A DNA stretch of 64,000 nt from Chlorobium sp. (GTDB lineage: Bacteria > Bacteroidota > Chlorobiia > Chlorobiales > Chlorobiaceae): assembly GCF_021740465.1 (NCBI RefSeq), contig NZ_JAIOZR010000005.1, positions 1 through 64,000 on the forward strand, given 5' to 3'. Under the pieces are notes generated by a model, which was not told the DNA's origin, made no database searches, and was given only the letters and a program-made list of their open reading frames with translations. Made by a program: the position numbers and the translations under genes. This document shows positions 46,375-57,266 of the stretch, one piece after another (within the stretch, counting starts at the first letter, position 1; every line of letters begins with the position of its first letter).

Positions 46375-49005
46375 ATGAGTGCCAAGGATCTTGCCCGCAA
46401 AGAGCATTCACCCATGATGCGCCAGTATCTGGACGTCAAGGATCGCTATCCGGATTACCTGCTGCTGTTCAGGGTCGGCGATTTTTACGAGACTTTTTTC
46501 GATGATGCCCGCGAGGTTGCGGCGGCTCTCAATATCGTGCTGACCAGACGTTCGAACGGTTCTTCGTCCGAGACTCCCATGGCGGGCTTTCCGCATCATG
46601 CAAGCGAAGGATACATCGCGAAGCTTGTGAAAAAAGGCTACAAGGTTGCGGTATGCGATCAGGTTGAAGATCCCGCAACAGCCAAGGGGATTGTTCGCAG
46701 GGAGATAACCGATATTATTACACCGGGTGTCACCTACAGTGACAGCATTCTCGATGACCGTCGAAACAACTACCTCTCGGCGCTCGCATTTCTCCGTTCC
46801 GGCCGCCAGATGCTCTGTGGCGTGGCTTTTATCGATGTCACGACCGCCGAGTTCAGGATAGCCGAACTGCATCCCGACGATGCAGCCGATTTTCTGCGCT
46901 CCCTGAACCCGGCGGAGCTGCTGGTTTCTTGTGGAGAGCGTGAACGGATGGAGATGCTCCGCACGGTGCTTTCCGATGGTACGGCAATTACCTCGCTCGA
47001 CGAGTGGCTTTTCAGGGAAGATCATGCCGGAGAGGTGCTTTCCCGTCATTTCAGGACCCACTCCATGAAAGGCTTCGGCATTCAGGGAGGCGGTGCCGCC
47101 AGGATTGCTGCGGGTGTTATCCTGCACTATCTCGAAGAAACCCGACAGAACAGCCTGCACTATATCACGCGGATCACTCCTCTCCAGAGTGGTGACTTTA
47201 TGACGCTCGATCTGCAGACAAAAAAAAATCTCGAAATCATTTTCTCCATGCAGGACGGCTCGCTGAGCGGCAGTTTGCTCGAGGTTATGGACCGTACCCG
47301 GAACCCGATGGGCGGCCGGCTGATTCGCCAATGGTTGCAGCGTCCGCTGCTGAAAGGTGCCGATATCGTTCTGCGTCAGGATGCCGTAGAGGAGCTGAAA
47401 ACCGTTAAATCCCTTAGAGAGGAGGCTGGCAACCTGCTTGCGGAAGTCAGCGATCTCGAGCGGGTGCTTTCGCGGATTGCCACGCTCCGTTCCATACCCC
47501 GCGAAGTTCGTCAGCTCGGTTTGGCGCTTGGCGTTATTCCCCGTCTGAAAAAAGCTCTCCGGGAGGTATCCTCAAAACGTCTCGCTGCGCTTGCCGGTTC
47601 TCTCGAACCGCTTCCGGAGCTTGTCGAGCTTGTCGACAGGGCTGTTGACCCCGAGGCTGGAGCATCGATGAGGGACGGTGGCTACATCCGTGCAGGCTAT
47701 CACGAGGAGCTCGACGTGCTCCGTCTTACGGCATCGACGGCCAAGGACCGGCTGCTGGAAATACAGCAGGAGGAGCGCCAGCGAACCTCGATTTCCTCGC
47801 TCAAGGTGCAGTTCAACAGGGTATTCGGCTACTATATAGAAATCAGCCGGGCCAACCTCGACAAGGTGCCCCCTTACTACGAAAAGAAGCAGACGCTGGT
47901 CAACGCCGAGCGCTTCACCATTCCCACCCTCAAGGAGTATGAGGAACGGATTCTCAACGCGGAAGAGCGCAGCATCGTGCTCGAACAGCAGCTGTTCCAG
48001 GAACTGTGCCGCACTATTGCCACCCATGCCGCTCCGATACAGGAAAATGCCGCTGTGATAGCCGAGATCGACTGTTTGCTTTCGTTCGCCGTGTGCGCCG
48101 AAGAGTATGGTTACTGCAAGCCCGGCATTTCGGGCCATATGGGGTTTTTGATCGTCAACGGACGTCATCCGGTGCTCGAGCGGATCATGCCCGTGGGCGA
48201 GGCCTATGTCGCCAACGACTGTCTTTTTAACGAAAAGCAGCAGATGCTCATGATCACCGGACCGAATATGGCCGGCAAGAGCTCCTTTCTCCGGCAGATC
48301 GGCCTTATCGTGCTGCTTGCCCAGGCGGGAAGCTTCGTGCCGGCCGAAAAGGCGGAGATCGGTATCGTCGATCGCATTTTCACCAGGGTGGGGGCTTCCG
48401 ACAACCTTGCATCGGGCGAAAGCACTTTCCTTGTCGAAATGAACGAAGCCGCGGCCATTCTCAACAACGCCACTTCGAAAAGTCTGCTGCTGCTCGATGA
48501 GATCGGTCGGGGAACCAGTACCAGCGACGGCTTGTCCATCGCTTGGTCGATCGCCGAATATATCAGCCGCCATATCGGAGCCCGGACGCTTTTCGCTACC
48601 CATTACCATGAACTTGCCGAGCTGGAGGCCCGTTTTCCCGGGATCGTGAATTATAACGCCACGGTTATCGAAACCGCAGACCGGGTGGTTTTTCTCCGCA
48701 AGATCGTCAGGGGCGCTTCGGATAACAGTTACGGCATCGAGGTTGCCCGGATGGCCGGTATGCCCCAGACCGTCATTTCAAGGGCGAAGGAGATTCTTGC
48801 CGGCATGGAGAGGCGCGATGTCGATATTCCGGCCGTTCATGAGCCGGTGCGCCAGAGCATGCAGATAAGCCTTTTCGAGGAACTCGAAAACCGGCTTCGC
48901 AAAGCTCTTGAGGGGATCGATACCGACCGGATGACCCCTATCGAGGCGCTGCTCGAGCTGAAGAAGCTGCAGATGCTCCTGAGAACCCCGGATACGGCAC
49001 GATGA
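46375..49005 (+). CDS. mutS: DNA mismatch repair protein MutS
   Basis: 876 residues. The mismatch-reading domain shows [13 protein letters not shown], with the Phe-x-Glu that stacks on the mismatch, and [11 protein letters not shown]. The ATPase has Walker [15 protein letters not shown] near residue 630, [20 protein letters not shown] and [11 protein letters not shown]. The C-terminal end has the short domain [20 protein letters not shown]. Its stop overlaps the start of the radical SAM gene by 4 bases, so that gene may be translated from the same message. Confidence 0.97.
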   Translation: MSAKDLARKEHSPMMRQYLDVKDRYPDYLLLFRVGDFYETFFDDAREVAAALNIVLTRRSNGSSSETPMAGFPHHASEGYIAKLVKKGYKVAVCDQVEDPATAKGIVRREITDIITPGVTYSDSILDDRRNNYLSALAFLRSGRQMLCGVAFIDVTTAEFRIAELHPDDAADFLRSLNPAELLVSCGERERMEMLRTVLSDGTAITSLDEWLFREDHAGEVLSRHFRTHSMKGFGIQGGGAARIAAGVILHYLEETRQNSLHYITRITPLQSGDFMTLDLQTKKNLEIIFSMQDGSLSGSLLEVMDRTRNPMGGRLIRQWLQRPLLKGADIVLRQDAVEELKTVKSLREEAGNLLAEVSDLERVLSRIATLRSIPREVRQLGLALGVIPRLKKALREVSSKRLAALAGSLEPLPELVELVDRAVDPEAGASMRDGGYIRAGYHEELDVLRLTASTAKDRLLEIQQEERQRTSISSLKVQFNRVFGYYIEISRANLDKVPPYYEKKQTLVNAERFTIPTLKEYEERILNAEERSIVLEQQLFQELCRTIATHAAPIQENAAVIAEIDCLLSFAVCAEEYGYCKPGISGHMGFLIVNGRHPVLERIMPVGEAYVANDCLFNEKQQMLMITGPNMAGKSSFLRQIGLIVLLAQAGSFVPAEKAEIGIVDRIFTRVGASDNLASGESTFLVEMNEAAAILNNATSKSLLLLDEIGRGTSTSDGLSIAWSIAEYISRHIGARTLFATHYHELAELEARFPGIVNYNATVIETADRVVFLRKIVRGASDNSYGIEVARMAGMPQTVISRAKEILAGMERRDVDIPAVHEPVRQSMQISLFEELENRLRKALEGIDTDRMTPIEALLELKKLQMLLRTPDTAR

Positions 49006-50417
49006 GCGGCAAATCCGTTTTACTGATTTTCATTCAGGCCGACAGCGGCGTTGATGGTACCGCTTCGCTCGACGGTGCTTCGGCAAAGCGCGGACTGCCG
49101 GGATTGCTGAAGGATAGGGTACTGAGCAACGTCATCAGGCGTGCACAGTTCGCCATACCGCCGCTCTCCCTTATGATTCTGAGTTCGGTTAAGGTTCCTG
49201 GCGTCACTCAGACCATCTGCGATCTGCGTTTCGATCGCCTTCCTCTTGACCGCCACTGGGATATGGCAGGCATCAGCGTCCAGACAGGAGCGGTGAAACC
49301 CGCCTTTGATCTTGCACGGGAGCTTCGCTCGAAAGGCATAAAGGTTGTGCTTGGCGGCCCTTATGTGACCATCTTTCCCGACCGGTGCCGCGACCATGGC
49401 GATGCGCTGGTGATCGGGGAGGCCGACGACATCTGGCGCGAGGTACAGGAGGATCTTCGCCGCGGGGCACTCAAGGCGGAGTACCGGGTGGCATCGTTTC
49501 CCGACCTTTCGGTTGAGCGAATTGTCGGCAAGAGTGCTCTCGATATCGGCAGCTATTTCACCACCAATGTGGTACAGACCACCAGAGGGTGCCCCTACAG
49601 CTGCGATTTCTGCAATGTGCATGTCATGAACGGGCACCGGTTGCGCCATCGCACCATTCCCTCGGTGCTCCGGGAGGTTGAAGCGTTCCTCAGGGAGGAC
49701 AAAAGGATTTTTTTCTTTCTGGACGACACCGTCAATGCCGACGAGCACTATGCCGAAAAACTTTTCCGCGAACTCATTCCCTTCGGCATCAGCTGGGTAG
49801 GCCAGGCCACCACCGCTCTGGGCGAAAAGCCGCGCCTGCTCGACGCGTTTGCCCGTTCGGGCTGCGGTGCGCTCCTGGTGGGAATAGAAAGTCTCGCTGA
49901 CGGCAGCAACCACGCCCATCAGAAGTTTCATAACCCGGCAGTTCGCCAGGCTGCGTGCATCAGAAACATTCGCCAGGCGGGCATCTGTGTTTACGGCAGT
50001 TTCATTTACGGCCTCGACGAGGATACGCTCGATATGCCGTGCATGCTCGAGGAGTTTATCGAGGAGACCGGTATCGACGTGCCCGGGATCAATCTTCTGC
50101 GTCCGATTCCCGGAACCGGAGTTTTCGACCGGCTTGCGCTTGAAGGCCGCCTGCTCCATTCGCCGGACGACCACGACGCCTTCCGTTTTTCATGGGGTCA
50201 GGAGATGCTCTACCGTCCGCAGCGGATAGCCCTCAGGGAGTTCATACCGAGCTACACGGCCCTGACAGGACGGGTCTTTACCGTGCGAAATGCCCTGAAG
50301 CGCGCCATGCGGGCTCCCAGACTCCGCAGCGCAGTACTCATGTTCAACCTGCTCTATGTGCACATGTACGGTACGGCCCGCAAGGATCTTCTTCGCCAGC
50401 TCGCGGATCTTGCATAA
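49002..50417 (+). CDS. B12-binding-type radical SAM protein
   Basis: 471 residues. The N-terminal half looks like a cobalamin-binding Rossmann domain ([42 protein letters not shown]); the radical SAM cluster motif is CPYSCDFC near residue 196-203, followed by [18 protein letters not shown] and [13 protein letters not shown]. Green sulfur bacteria use proteins of this type (BchQ, BchR, BchE) to methylate or cyclise bacteriochlorophyll, and others for lipids. I cannot choose among these from motifs alone. ATGA overlap with mutS. Confidence 0.8.
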   Translation: MSGKSVLLIFIQADSGVDGTASLDGASAKRGLPGLLKDRVLSNVIRRAQFAIPPLSLMILSSVKVPGVTQTICDLRFDRLPLDRHWDMAGISVQTGAVKPAFDLARELRSKGIKVVLGGPYVTIFPDRCRDHGDALVIGEADDIWREVQEDLRRGALKAEYRVASFPDLSVERIVGKSALDIGSYFTTNVVQTTRGCPYSCDFCNVHVMNGHRLRHRTIPSVLREVEAFLREDKRIFFFLDDTVNADEHYAEKLFRELIPFGISWVGQATTALGEKPRLLDAFARSGCGALLVGIESLADGSNHAHQKFHNPAVRQAACIRNIRQAGICVYGSFIYGLDEDTLDMPCMLEEFIEETGIDVPGINLLRPIPGTGVFDRLALEGRLLHSPDDHDAFRFSWGQEMLYRPQRIALREFIPSYTALTGRVFTVRNALKRAMRAPRLRSAVLMFNLLYVHMYGTARKDLLRQLADLA

Positions 50418-50539
50418 TTCCGGAATTGCCTGTGCAGACGAATGGAAAAATTTCCTTTTTGCGTTGTTTTTCCGTTGAGCGCTCCCTGGTTGTTCGTATC
50501 TTTTCGAAAGCCGATACGCCGATACGGTAATATACCCAC

Positions 50540-50598
50540 GTTACTCCAGAGCTGACCTTCAGGCCGGAAGGGAGTTCCGGCAATGCCCGGGGAGCAAC
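50540..50598 (+). promoter_or_regulatory. Structured leader before purT
   Basis: GTTACTCC (50540-50547) can pair with GGAGCAAC (50591-50598), with one mismatch, and encloses a perfect hairpin GCCGGAA-GGGAG-TTCCGGC (50563-50581). The structure ends 16 bases before the purT start. CTGAC on the 5' side and CCGGGGAGC on the 3' side recall parts of the ZTP (pfl) riboswitch, which controls purine and formate genes, but the second conserved domain of that class is not present here. A regulatory role is therefore only a possibility. Confidence 0.3.
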
Positions 50599-50614
50599 CA
50601 ACAACAGAACCGGA

Positions 50615-51784
50615 ATGATGAAAAAAATCATGCTGCTCGGCAGCGGAGAACTGGGCAGGGAGTTCGTTATCGCTGCCAAACGTCTCGGGCAATACGTGAT
50701 TGCCGTCGACAGCTATAACGATGCGCCGGCACAGCAGGTGTCGGACGAGCGCGAAGTGATCGACATGCTTGACGGCAGGGCTCTCGATGCCCTGGTGGCC
50801 AGGCATCGTCCCGATGTGATCGTGCCGGAAATCGAAGCCATCCGTACCGAACGGTTTTACGACTACGAAAAGCAGGGCATACAGGTGGTGCCTTCGGCCA
50901 GAGCGGCCAACTTCACCATGAACCGGAAAGCCATTCGCGACCTTGCCGCAGGGGAACTCGGCTTTCGAACGGCCCGATACCGGTATGCGGCTTCTTCCGG
51001 TGAGCTGCAGGCTGCCGTCAGCGAGATCGGCCTTCCCTGCGTGGTGAAACCGCTGATGAGCTCGTCGGGCAAGGGGCAGTCCACCATTAAAACCCTGGAG
51101 GACATCGAGCGGGCCTGGAGCTATTCGCAGAGCGGCAGGCGCGGCGATATTGCCGAAGTGATCGTGGAGGCCTTCGTGCCGTTCCATACCGAAATAACGC
51201 TATTGACCGTAACGCAGAAAAACGGTCCGACGCTTTTCTGCCCTCCCATCGGCCACCGTCAGGAGCGGGGCGATTATCAGGAGAGCTGGCAGCCATGCCG
51301 GATCAGCGAAGAGCATCTGCACGAGGCCCGGGAGATTGCCGGAAAAGTAACCCGTTCGCTGACCGGAGCCGGCATCTGGGGGGTTGAGTTTTTTCTCGCC
51401 TCTGACGGGCTGTATTTTTCGGAGATCTCCCCCCGTCCGCACGATACCGGCATGGTGACCCTGGCCGGCACACAAAACCTCTCGGAGTTTGAACTTCACG
51501 CAAGGGCCGTGCTCGGTCTTCCGATTCCGGAGATCCAGTTGCTGCGGGTGGGGGCAAGCGCGGTTGTTCTTGCCGGCAGCGAGGGAAAGAATCCCGGTTA
51601 TACCGGGCTGGAGGATGCCCTCAGGGAAGCCGGTACCGACATCCGCATTTTCGGAAAACCGACGACTCGCCCATACAGGCGAATGGCCGTGACGCTGGCT
51701 TATGATATGCCGGGGTGCGATGTCGATGCGCTGAAAGCAAAAGCCGTCGCAAATGCAGGGAAGGTAGGGGTAACGAGCGAGTAG
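50615..51784 (+). CDS. purT: Formate-dependent phosphoribosylglycinamide formyltransferase
   Basis: 389 residues, an ATP-grasp enzyme. [20 protein letters not shown] and PEIEAIRTE define the N-terminal domain; [14 protein letters not shown] is the ATP-binding loop; [20 protein letters not shown] is a PurT hallmark. It formylates GAR directly with formate and ATP and so does not need formyl-tetrahydrofolate. Two Met codons begin the gene. A structured leader precedes it. Confidence 0.96.
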   Translation: MMKKIMLLGSGELGREFVIAAKRLGQYVIAVDSYNDAPAQQVSDEREVIDMLDGRALDALVARHRPDVIVPEIEAIRTERFYDYEKQGIQVVPSARAANFTMNRKAIRDLAAGELGFRTARYRYAASSGELQAAVSEIGLPCVVKPLMSSSGKGQSTIKTLEDIERAWSYSQSGRRGDIAEVIVEAFVPFHTEITLLTVTQKNGPTLFCPPIGHRQERGDYQESWQPCRISEEHLHEAREIAGKVTRSLTGAGIWGVEFFLASDGLYFSEISPRPHDTGMVTLAGTQNLSEFELHARAVLGLPIPEIQLLRVGASAVVLAGSEGKNPGYTGLEDALREAGTDIRIFGKPTTRPYRRMAVTLAYDMPGCDVDALKAKAVANAGKVGVTSE

Positions 51785-51799
51785 GCGTTTACTCTTCCT

Positions 51800-53557
51800 T
51801 CAGGCAAGGGAAAGAATTTCGTCCTCGAGCAATTGCTGGTTGTAGAGGCCGTAGTAGATACCCTTTTGGTGCAGCAGTTCATCGTGGGTTCCGCATTCGG
51901 CTATCGTGCCTTCACTGAGCACAAAAATGCTGTCGCAGTTTTTAACGGTCGAGATCCTGTGGCTGATCAGAATGATGGTGGTTTCCGGCAGCTGCTCGAG
52001 GAGGGCATCGAAAATCCTGGCTTCCGTCGAGGTATCGACAGCCGAGAGTGCGTCGTCGAGCACCAGAACTTTCGGATGGCAAGCTACAGCTCGAGCAATA
52101 CATGCGCGCTGTTTCTGTCCTCCGGAGAGGTTGATGCCTTTTTCGCCAAGCATGGTTTTATACTGTTCCGGAAAATCCCTGACATCGTCGTCGAGCATCG
52201 CAATGCGGGCGGCAGCGGCAATCCGGCCCGGATCGGCATCCTCCGGGCTTCCATAGCCGATATTGTTTTCAATGGTATCTGAAAAAAGGAAGTTGTTTTG
52301 TGGAACGAATCCGACCTGCCGTCTAAGGTTCTCTACCGGAATTTCCCTGATATCCCGGCTGTCGAGCATGACCATACCTCCGTTCGCTTCGTAAAGTCGC
52401 GGGATGAGACTGACAAGGGTTGTTTTTCCAGTACCGGTTGCACCCACAAAAGCGATCTTCGAGCCGGGTTCGGCTTTGAAGGTAATGTTTTTCAGTACCG
52501 GAATATCTGGCTGCGAGGGGTAGTGAAACGACACATTCCTGAATGAAATTTCACCCCTCCCGGGTGCGGCTTCGCCTGTTTCCTGCTTCTCGCCATTGGC
52601 TATATCCGGGACAGTATCGAGAATTTCGTTCAGGCGGCCCTGGGCCGCAGCGGCTTTCTGGACAATACCGGTTACCCAGCCGATGGAAATGATGGGCCAG
52701 CTCAGCATGGTCACATAGACGATGAACTGCGCGATACCTCCGATGCTCATCTTTCCTCCGATGGCGCCCATCCCGCCTATCCAGATTACCGGTATGAGGG
52801 AAAATGCCGTCATGGCGGTGAGCATGGCGAAAAAGAGCGCCTGGAGTTTGCCGAGTGAAAGGTTTTTCCGATAATAGTCGAGGTTAAGCTTTTCGAACCG
52901 CTCGATCTCGACTTCCTCCCGCGTAAAACTTTTTACTACCCTGATTCCGGTGAGGTTTTCCTGGACAAGGTTGGTGATTTCGGCATAGCTTTCCTGAATG
53001 CTTTTCGATCGTTTCTGCATCGAACGTCCTATCCTGTAGACCGAATAACTCAGAATCGGAGCGGGAAGCAGGGCGAAAAACGTGAGGGTCGGAGAGAGCG
53101 CCAGCATGGCGATGATTGCAAAAAAAAGTCTGAAGAAGGTGTTGATGGAGTACATGATGCCCGGTCCGAGAAAGTCGCGTACGGCATTCAGGTCATTGGT
53201 GCCTCTGGAGATCAGTTCTCCGGTACTTGTACGATCATAAAAACTGCGCGGGAGCTGTTGCAGGTGACGGTAGTAATCGTTTTTAAGATCATATTCGATG
53301 TGTCGCGACGTAACGATGATTTTCTGCCGGACGAGAAAAAGAAAGAATCCGCTGAGGAGGGCAAAAAGAACATAGAGCGCCGTGAACCCGATGATATCCT
53401 CGATCCTGAACGATTCCTGCATGGCATCAACTGCGCTGCCGATATAGCGGGGTCCGGTTACCGCGAAGATATTGGTAAGGATAATGTATATGAATCCTTC
53501 ACCGAGATGACGTTTATATCCGAGAAGGTAGGGTTTCAGTGCAAGCAGATTTTTCAT
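51800..53557 (-). CDS. ABC exporter (fused membrane and ATPase domains)
   Basis: 585 residues from the Met at 53557 (MKNLLALKPYLLGYKRHLG). Six membrane helices lead to the ATPase: Walker A GATGTGKTT, Q loop FVPQNNFLFSDTIENNI, signature LSGGQKQR and Walker B VLVLDDALSAVD. This half-transporter layout (MsbA/LmrA/BmrA type) works as a homodimer and exports lipids or hydrophobic compounds. The substrate is not predictable. It stands alone on the minus strand, divergent from the MerR gene. Confidence 0.9.
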   Translation of the reverse strand: MKNLLALKPYLLGYKRHLGEGFIYIILTNIFAVTGPRYIGSAVDAMQESFRIEDIIGFTALYVLFALLSGFFLFLVRQKIIVTSRHIEYDLKNDYYRHLQQLPRSFYDRTSTGELISRGTNDLNAVRDFLGPGIMYSINTFFRLFFAIIAMLALSPTLTFFALLPAPILSYSVYRIGRSMQKRSKSIQESYAEITNLVQENLTGIRVVKSFTREEVEIERFEKLNLDYYRKNLSLGKLQALFFAMLTAMTAFSLIPVIWIGGMGAIGGKMSIGGIAQFIVYVTMLSWPIISIGWVTGIVQKAAAAQGRLNEILDTVPDIANGEKQETGEAAPGRGEISFRNVSFHYPSQPDIPVLKNITFKAEPGSKIAFVGATGTGKTTLVSLIPRLYEANGGMVMLDSRDIREIPVENLRRQVGFVPQNNFLFSDTIENNIGYGSPEDADPGRIAAAARIAMLDDDVRDFPEQYKTMLGEKGINLSGGQKQRACIARAVACHPKVLVLDDALSAVDTSTEARIFDALLEQLPETTIILISHRISTVKNCDSIFVLSEGTIAECGTHDELLHQKGIYYGLYNQQLLEDEILSLA

Positions 53558-53760
53558 CCGGTGTTTTTTTGTTTTTGCGGTAGTAATGTATAATAAAGAA
53601 GATGCAAAACACAAAGGCATCAGTGTCAGCCTGTTCCGCATAGCGGCATCGTCACGTTGTATGTGTCCTGAAATCTTTCAGTTTTTCGGGATACCTCTTT
53701 TTTCAGGTTGCGACTATTGACGCGGATGCTTCCACAATTATACCGAGGCGCCTTCAAATT

Positions 53761-54162
53761 ATGCCATTCGAGACGCAGAAAAGCTATTATTCAATCGGTG
53801 AGGTAAGCCGCATAGCCGGTGTACCGGCCTATCTTCTTCGTTACTGGGAGAGTTTTTTCACCGAACTGACCCCTTCGCGAGATACCCGGGGAAACAGGCG
53901 CTATACCAACCGGGATATCGCCATGGTGCTCAACATCAAGGAGCTGGTGTACGACAAGGGATACAAGCTTGGCCGGGCCAGCGAGCTGGTGAAAGGTGAT
54001 GCGCCGGAGAACGATTCCGACCGGAAAACCGCGGAAATTCTCAAGTTGCGCAAACAGATCGAGCGAGACCAGAAAAAAAACTCGACCGTTGACGACCGGC
54101 GAAGGGTTCTGCTCGAAGAGATCCGCGAAGAGGTTGAAGATTTGCTGCAGATGCTGGGGTGA
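53761..54162 (+). CDS. MerR-family transcriptional regulator
   Basis: 133 residues. The winged helix-turn-helix is YYSIGEVSRIAGVPAYLLRY then WE, with RRYTNRDIAMVLNIKELVYD; a coiled-coil region (about 80-133) follows that has no cysteines, so it does not look like a metal sensor. Similar short MerR-like proteins without effector domains are common in Bacteroidota and Chlorobiota. Its target is unknown. It is divergent from the ABC exporter and convergent with fmoA. Confidence 0.88.
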   Translation: MPFETQKSYYSIGEVSRIAGVPAYLLRYWESFFTELTPSRDTRGNRRYTNRDIAMVLNIKELVYDKGYKLGRASELVKGDAPENDSDRKTAEILKLRKQIERDQKKNSTVDDRRRVLLEEIREEVEDLLQMLG

Positions 54163-54248
54163 AGATAGTGATCGGTAAGCGGTTGGCTGCAAGCAGGGAG
54201 AGGATTTTTCCGACAGGTCGGACCAGTACCTGGCCGACGAAATCCAGG

Positions 54249-54292
54249 CATCAATAAAAAAGCCGGCGAAAGCCGGCTTTTTTATTGATGCT
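54249..54292. terminator. Perfect bidirectional terminator between merR-type gene and fmoA
   Basis: Two exact 20-base arms (54249-54268 and 54273-54292), with GCCGGC next to the loop and A6/T6 tracts outside it, enclose the loop GAAA. A stem this long and exact should serve both the regulator gene and the highly expressed fmoA. Confidence 0.92.
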
Positions 54293-54301
54293 GTGAAAAG
54301 T

Positions 54302-55402
54302 TTACTGTGCGTAGAGCACTTCGAACTGGCCGCAACCGCCCTTGCAGACATGCTCGACCCAACGGGCGTAAGCACCACCGCTCCAGCGGTACTCCTCGAG
54401 GTTCTGTGAACGGAACTGAGGTGCTGCATAACGGATCTTGTATCCTTTGGGAAGCACGACTTTCAGCTGGGTGTCAACCGTGAAGTCATTGAACTTTCCG
54501 ACCATGCCGTGGTGTACCAGCGGGATGAGCGGGTGGTTGAGAATCCTGCGAAGACCGCCGCCAGCATCTACCGATACTCCGGGGAAATCACCGTCAACCT
54601 TCACTTCGATACCCTGAGAGTCAGAACGGAAACCGGCTTCTACCGATGCGGGCCTGTTGAGTTTGTCGGCCGGGAAAAGTTCCATCCAGCGGGAGATGGA
54701 GTCTACAACACCGGAACCTCCATGGGAGAAACGCCACCGTGTAACCCCGACAGGACCCTTGTCGCTGCCCTGGGTGCCAATGCTGTTGACCTCGATTCTT
54801 GAAATTCTCTGTCCGCCTTCGTTCAGCGCGGTAAATGCAGGGCCGATAAACCAGAAGTCACGGATCCAGTCGTTGAATGCTCCGGTGCTCTGGATGGCCT
54901 TTACGGTGCCTTCCCAGGTGTCGATCACATCAGGGTTGTCGAGCGGCACTTTCATGATGATGTCGTGGAACTGGCGCCCCTGCATGTAGATCGGATTCGG
55001 GACGTTTCTGCGGACTGCGTCGGAGCGGTAGTAGTACATGTTGACAACGGAACCCTCGAAGGAGAATGTGTGCGAGAAGTCGCCGACCGTGACGGACCCT
55101 TCACCTACGCAGATTCTTCTTTCCTTGGTTTCATTGGCAATATCGGCCTCGACGACCAACTTGTTCTTGGTACTGTCAACAATCGATTCGATCACTGCGG
55201 AGAACCGGACGAACCCTTTTGCGGGATCGAGAGGCTTGACATTGATCTTGACGTTACAGTCGGCAGGGAGGAGCGGGCTTGCCGGAGGTACGTTTACCTT
55301 CGCGCGCCCTTTTACCTTTCCCCATGAGCTCGATCCGCCCTCAAGAATAATCTCGTAATCCGAGTGGGCAGTGGTGGTGTCTTTTGTGCCGAAAAGAGCC
55401 AT
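54302..55402 (-). CDS. fmoA: Fenna-Matthews-Olson bacteriochlorophyll a protein
   Basis: 366 residues, exactly the family length. MALFGTKDTTTAHSDYEIIL, PSGASSWGKVK-like GGSSSWGKVKGRAKV, IRDFWFIGPAFTALNEGG and HPLIPLVHHGMVGKFND are diagnostic. The protein is a trimer of beta-sheet bags, each holding seven or eight bacteriochlorophyll a molecules, and carries excitation energy from the chlorosome baseplate to the reaction centre. AAGGAG stands 8 bases before ATG 55402. A 210-bp AT-rich leader precedes it. Its presence ties the DNA to Chlorobiaceae or the few other FMO-bearing phototrophs. Confidence 0.99.
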   Translation of the reverse strand: MALFGTKDTTTAHSDYEIILEGGSSSWGKVKGRAKVNVPPASPLLPADCNVKINVKPLDPAKGFVRFSAVIESIVDSTKNKLVVEADIANETKERRICVGEGSVTVGDFSHTFSFEGSVVNMYYYRSDAVRRNVPNPIYMQGRQFHDIIMKVPLDNPDVIDTWEGTVKAIQSTGAFNDWIRDFWFIGPAFTALNEGGQRISRIEVNSIGTQGSDKGPVGVTRWRFSHGGSGVVDSISRWMELFPADKLNRPASVEAGFRSDSQGIEVKVDGDFPGVSVDAGGGLRRILNHPLIPLVHHGMVGKFNDFTVDTQLKVVLPKGYKIRYAAPQFRSQNLEEYRWSGGAYARWVEHVCKGGCGQFEVLYAQ

Positions 55403-55612
55403 AATGATTTCTCCTTTTTCTGGTGGCGTTGAAATTGGATATTTTCAGGAAGCACACGGTGTTGGTTCCTGTTAAATAACAGCTTGGAATAAATTTAAAG
55501 AATAAAAATCAATAATTAAAGGAAAATATATCTCACAGCTCCGCTGCTTTGCATGAAATAATGTATACTGACAGCTGCTTTTTGCATTTTCTGTAAACTG
55601 CTGCAAAATCCC
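55403..55612. promoter_or_regulatory. fmoA/lnt divergent promoter region
   Basis: 210 bp between two divergent starts. The fmoA side has a strong AAGGAG ribosome site and an AT-rich leader (about 55480-55530), where the promoter probably lies; no consensus -35/-10 pair stands out, which may mean an activator is needed. On the lnt side a TATACT box lies near 55563 with no clear -35. Confidence 0.45.
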
Positions 55613-57235
55613 ATGAACGATAACCGGCCTGCACGGCATAAATCAGGAACTCTCTCTTTCGGGTTACCGCTTCTGAGCGGTATCCTGCTTGGCATATCAT
55701 TTCCCTCCTATCCGTTCGTTCGTCTTGAACTCCTTGCATGGATCGCTTTTGTCCCGCTGCTGCTCTCCCTTCGGCAGGAAGAGCCGTTCGGAAAAGCTTT
55801 CCGGAAGGTCTGGCTGTCCATGCTGGCGTTCTCTTCCATCTCGCTCTGGTGGGTCTCTCTGGCCACCCTGACGGGAGGTTTGCTTACCATCCTTGCCGAG
55901 TCTTTTTTCCTTTCGGTTCCTTTCCTTGTATTTCTTCTTCTGAAGCGGTGGAAAGGATTCCGTTTCGCTCTTTTTTCTTTCCCTTTTTTCTGGACGGCGT
56001 GGGAGTGGGCATACATGCAGCAGGATCTCTCTCTCGGCTGGCTGACCCTCGGCAATTCGCAGGCCAATCTGAATCTCATGATCCAGTATGCCGATATAAC
56101 CGGCGTCTGGGGCATCACGTTCTGGCTGCTCTGGTTCAATGTCCTTGCCGTGCAGTTCTGGCAGGAGCGGCAGCAGGGGAGGGTGAGACCGAAGCTTCTG
56201 GCAGGTGTTCTGCTGATGATAGCCCTGCCGCTTTTCTACGCGGGGCTTGCCTTCCGGAAAAACATGCAGGATGACAATTCCGGAGGTTCCGTCAAGGTTT
56301 CGCTGGTGCAGCCCAATATCGATCCAATGGAAAAATGGAAGCGGTACAGCGGAGCCGACATCATGGAGCTCTATTACCGGCTTACCGTCAGGGCCGTCTA
56401 TCTGGATAATCCGGAACTGGTTATCTGGCCGGAAACCGCCATTCCCTTCTACATACTCGACAGCCGGTATTCCGGTTACCTGCATTCCCTGCGCCTTTCC
56501 CTCAAAGAGTGGAATGTGCCTCTCCTGAGCGGTTTTTCAGATATCGTGTATTTCCATCCCGAATCAGCCGAGGCAAAAAGCGGCGAGGTGAAATACGACA
56601 GTACGAGCAGCCGGTTTTTCGAAACCTACAACGCATCCATGCTGCTTACGCCCGATTCCCGCAAGCCCCAGGTCTATCATAAAATCCGCCTGGTTCCCTT
56701 TGCCGAAAGGGTGCCTTATGTGGAGTATCTGCCCTGGCTCGACCAGTTTACCTTTTCGCTTGCCGGGATCAGCAGCTGGGGAAAGGGTTCGGACTATCCG
56801 GTGATGGAGTTCAGTTCCCGCGCGAACGGCACGGTGAAAACCTCCAACATCATCTGCTACGAGTCCATTTTCCCGTCCCTTGTTACCGCCTTTGTTCGTA
56901 ATGGTGCCCAGTTTCTTACTCTCGTAACCAACGACGGGTGGTACTCGACCTCCTACGGTCCCTACCAGCATGCCGCCATAGCGAAGCTGCGCTGCATCGA
57001 GAATCGCCGGGCGATGGCGCGTTGCGCAAATACCGGTATTACCGCTTTTATCGATCCTCTCGGTCGTATTTATGCGGAAATTCCCTGGTGGGAGGCAAAA
57101 ACGCTCACTGCGGATGTTCCGCTTTCGAGCCACCTTACCTTGTATACCCGGTATCCCGATATTTTGCCGAAGGTCGCAGCGGCAGTTTCGGCTTTGCTGC
57201 TCATCACCGGTTTTTTCCGCAGGGAGCGCTCATAA
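55613..57235 (+). CDS. lnt: Apolipoprotein N-acyltransferase
   Basis: 540 residues. About seven N-terminal membrane segments are followed by a periplasmic nitrilase domain with Glu in WPETAIPFY, Lys in VYHKIRLVPFAERVPY and Cys in NIICYESIFPSLV. NDGWYSTSYGPYQHA and RCANTGITAFIDPLGR are Lnt signatures. It adds the third acyl chain to outer-membrane lipoproteins. There is no weak leader: ATG 55613 is near the fmoA leader and the gene ends 31 bp before the convergent sigma-54 activator. Confidence 0.93.
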   Translation: MNDNRPARHKSGTLSFGLPLLSGILLGISFPSYPFVRLELLAWIAFVPLLLSLRQEEPFGKAFRKVWLSMLAFSSISLWWVSLATLTGGLLTILAESFFLSVPFLVFLLLKRWKGFRFALFSFPFFWTAWEWAYMQQDLSLGWLTLGNSQANLNLMIQYADITGVWGITFWLLWFNVLAVQFWQERQQGRVRPKLLAGVLLMIALPLFYAGLAFRKNMQDDNSGGSVKVSLVQPNIDPMEKWKRYSGADIMELYYRLTVRAVYLDNPELVIWPETAIPFYILDSRYSGYLHSLRLSLKEWNVPLLSGFSDIVYFHPESAEAKSGEVKYDSTSSRFFETYNASMLLTPDSRKPQVYHKIRLVPFAERVPYVEYLPWLDQFTFSLAGISSWGKGSDYPVMEFSSRANGTVKTSNIICYESIFPSLVTAFVRNGAQFLTLVTNDGWYSTSYGPYQHAAIAKLRCIENRRAMARCANTGITAFIDPLGRIYAEIPWWEAKTLTADVPLSSHLTLYTRYPDILPKVAAAVSALLLITGFFRRERS

Positions 57236-57266
57236 GAGACGGAACGGGTAAAAGAGGGCATTCAGC

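Noticed and set aside
49020-50174. 384-codon open frame opposite the radical SAM gene
   Set aside because: The plus-strand gene has the cluster motif and an overlap with mutS. The opposite frame has no recognisable domain and no ribosome site.
50540-50614. Firm call of a ZTP riboswitch before purT
   Set aside because: Only fragments of the first domain are similar; the second conserved domain is missing, so it is reported only as a structured leader.
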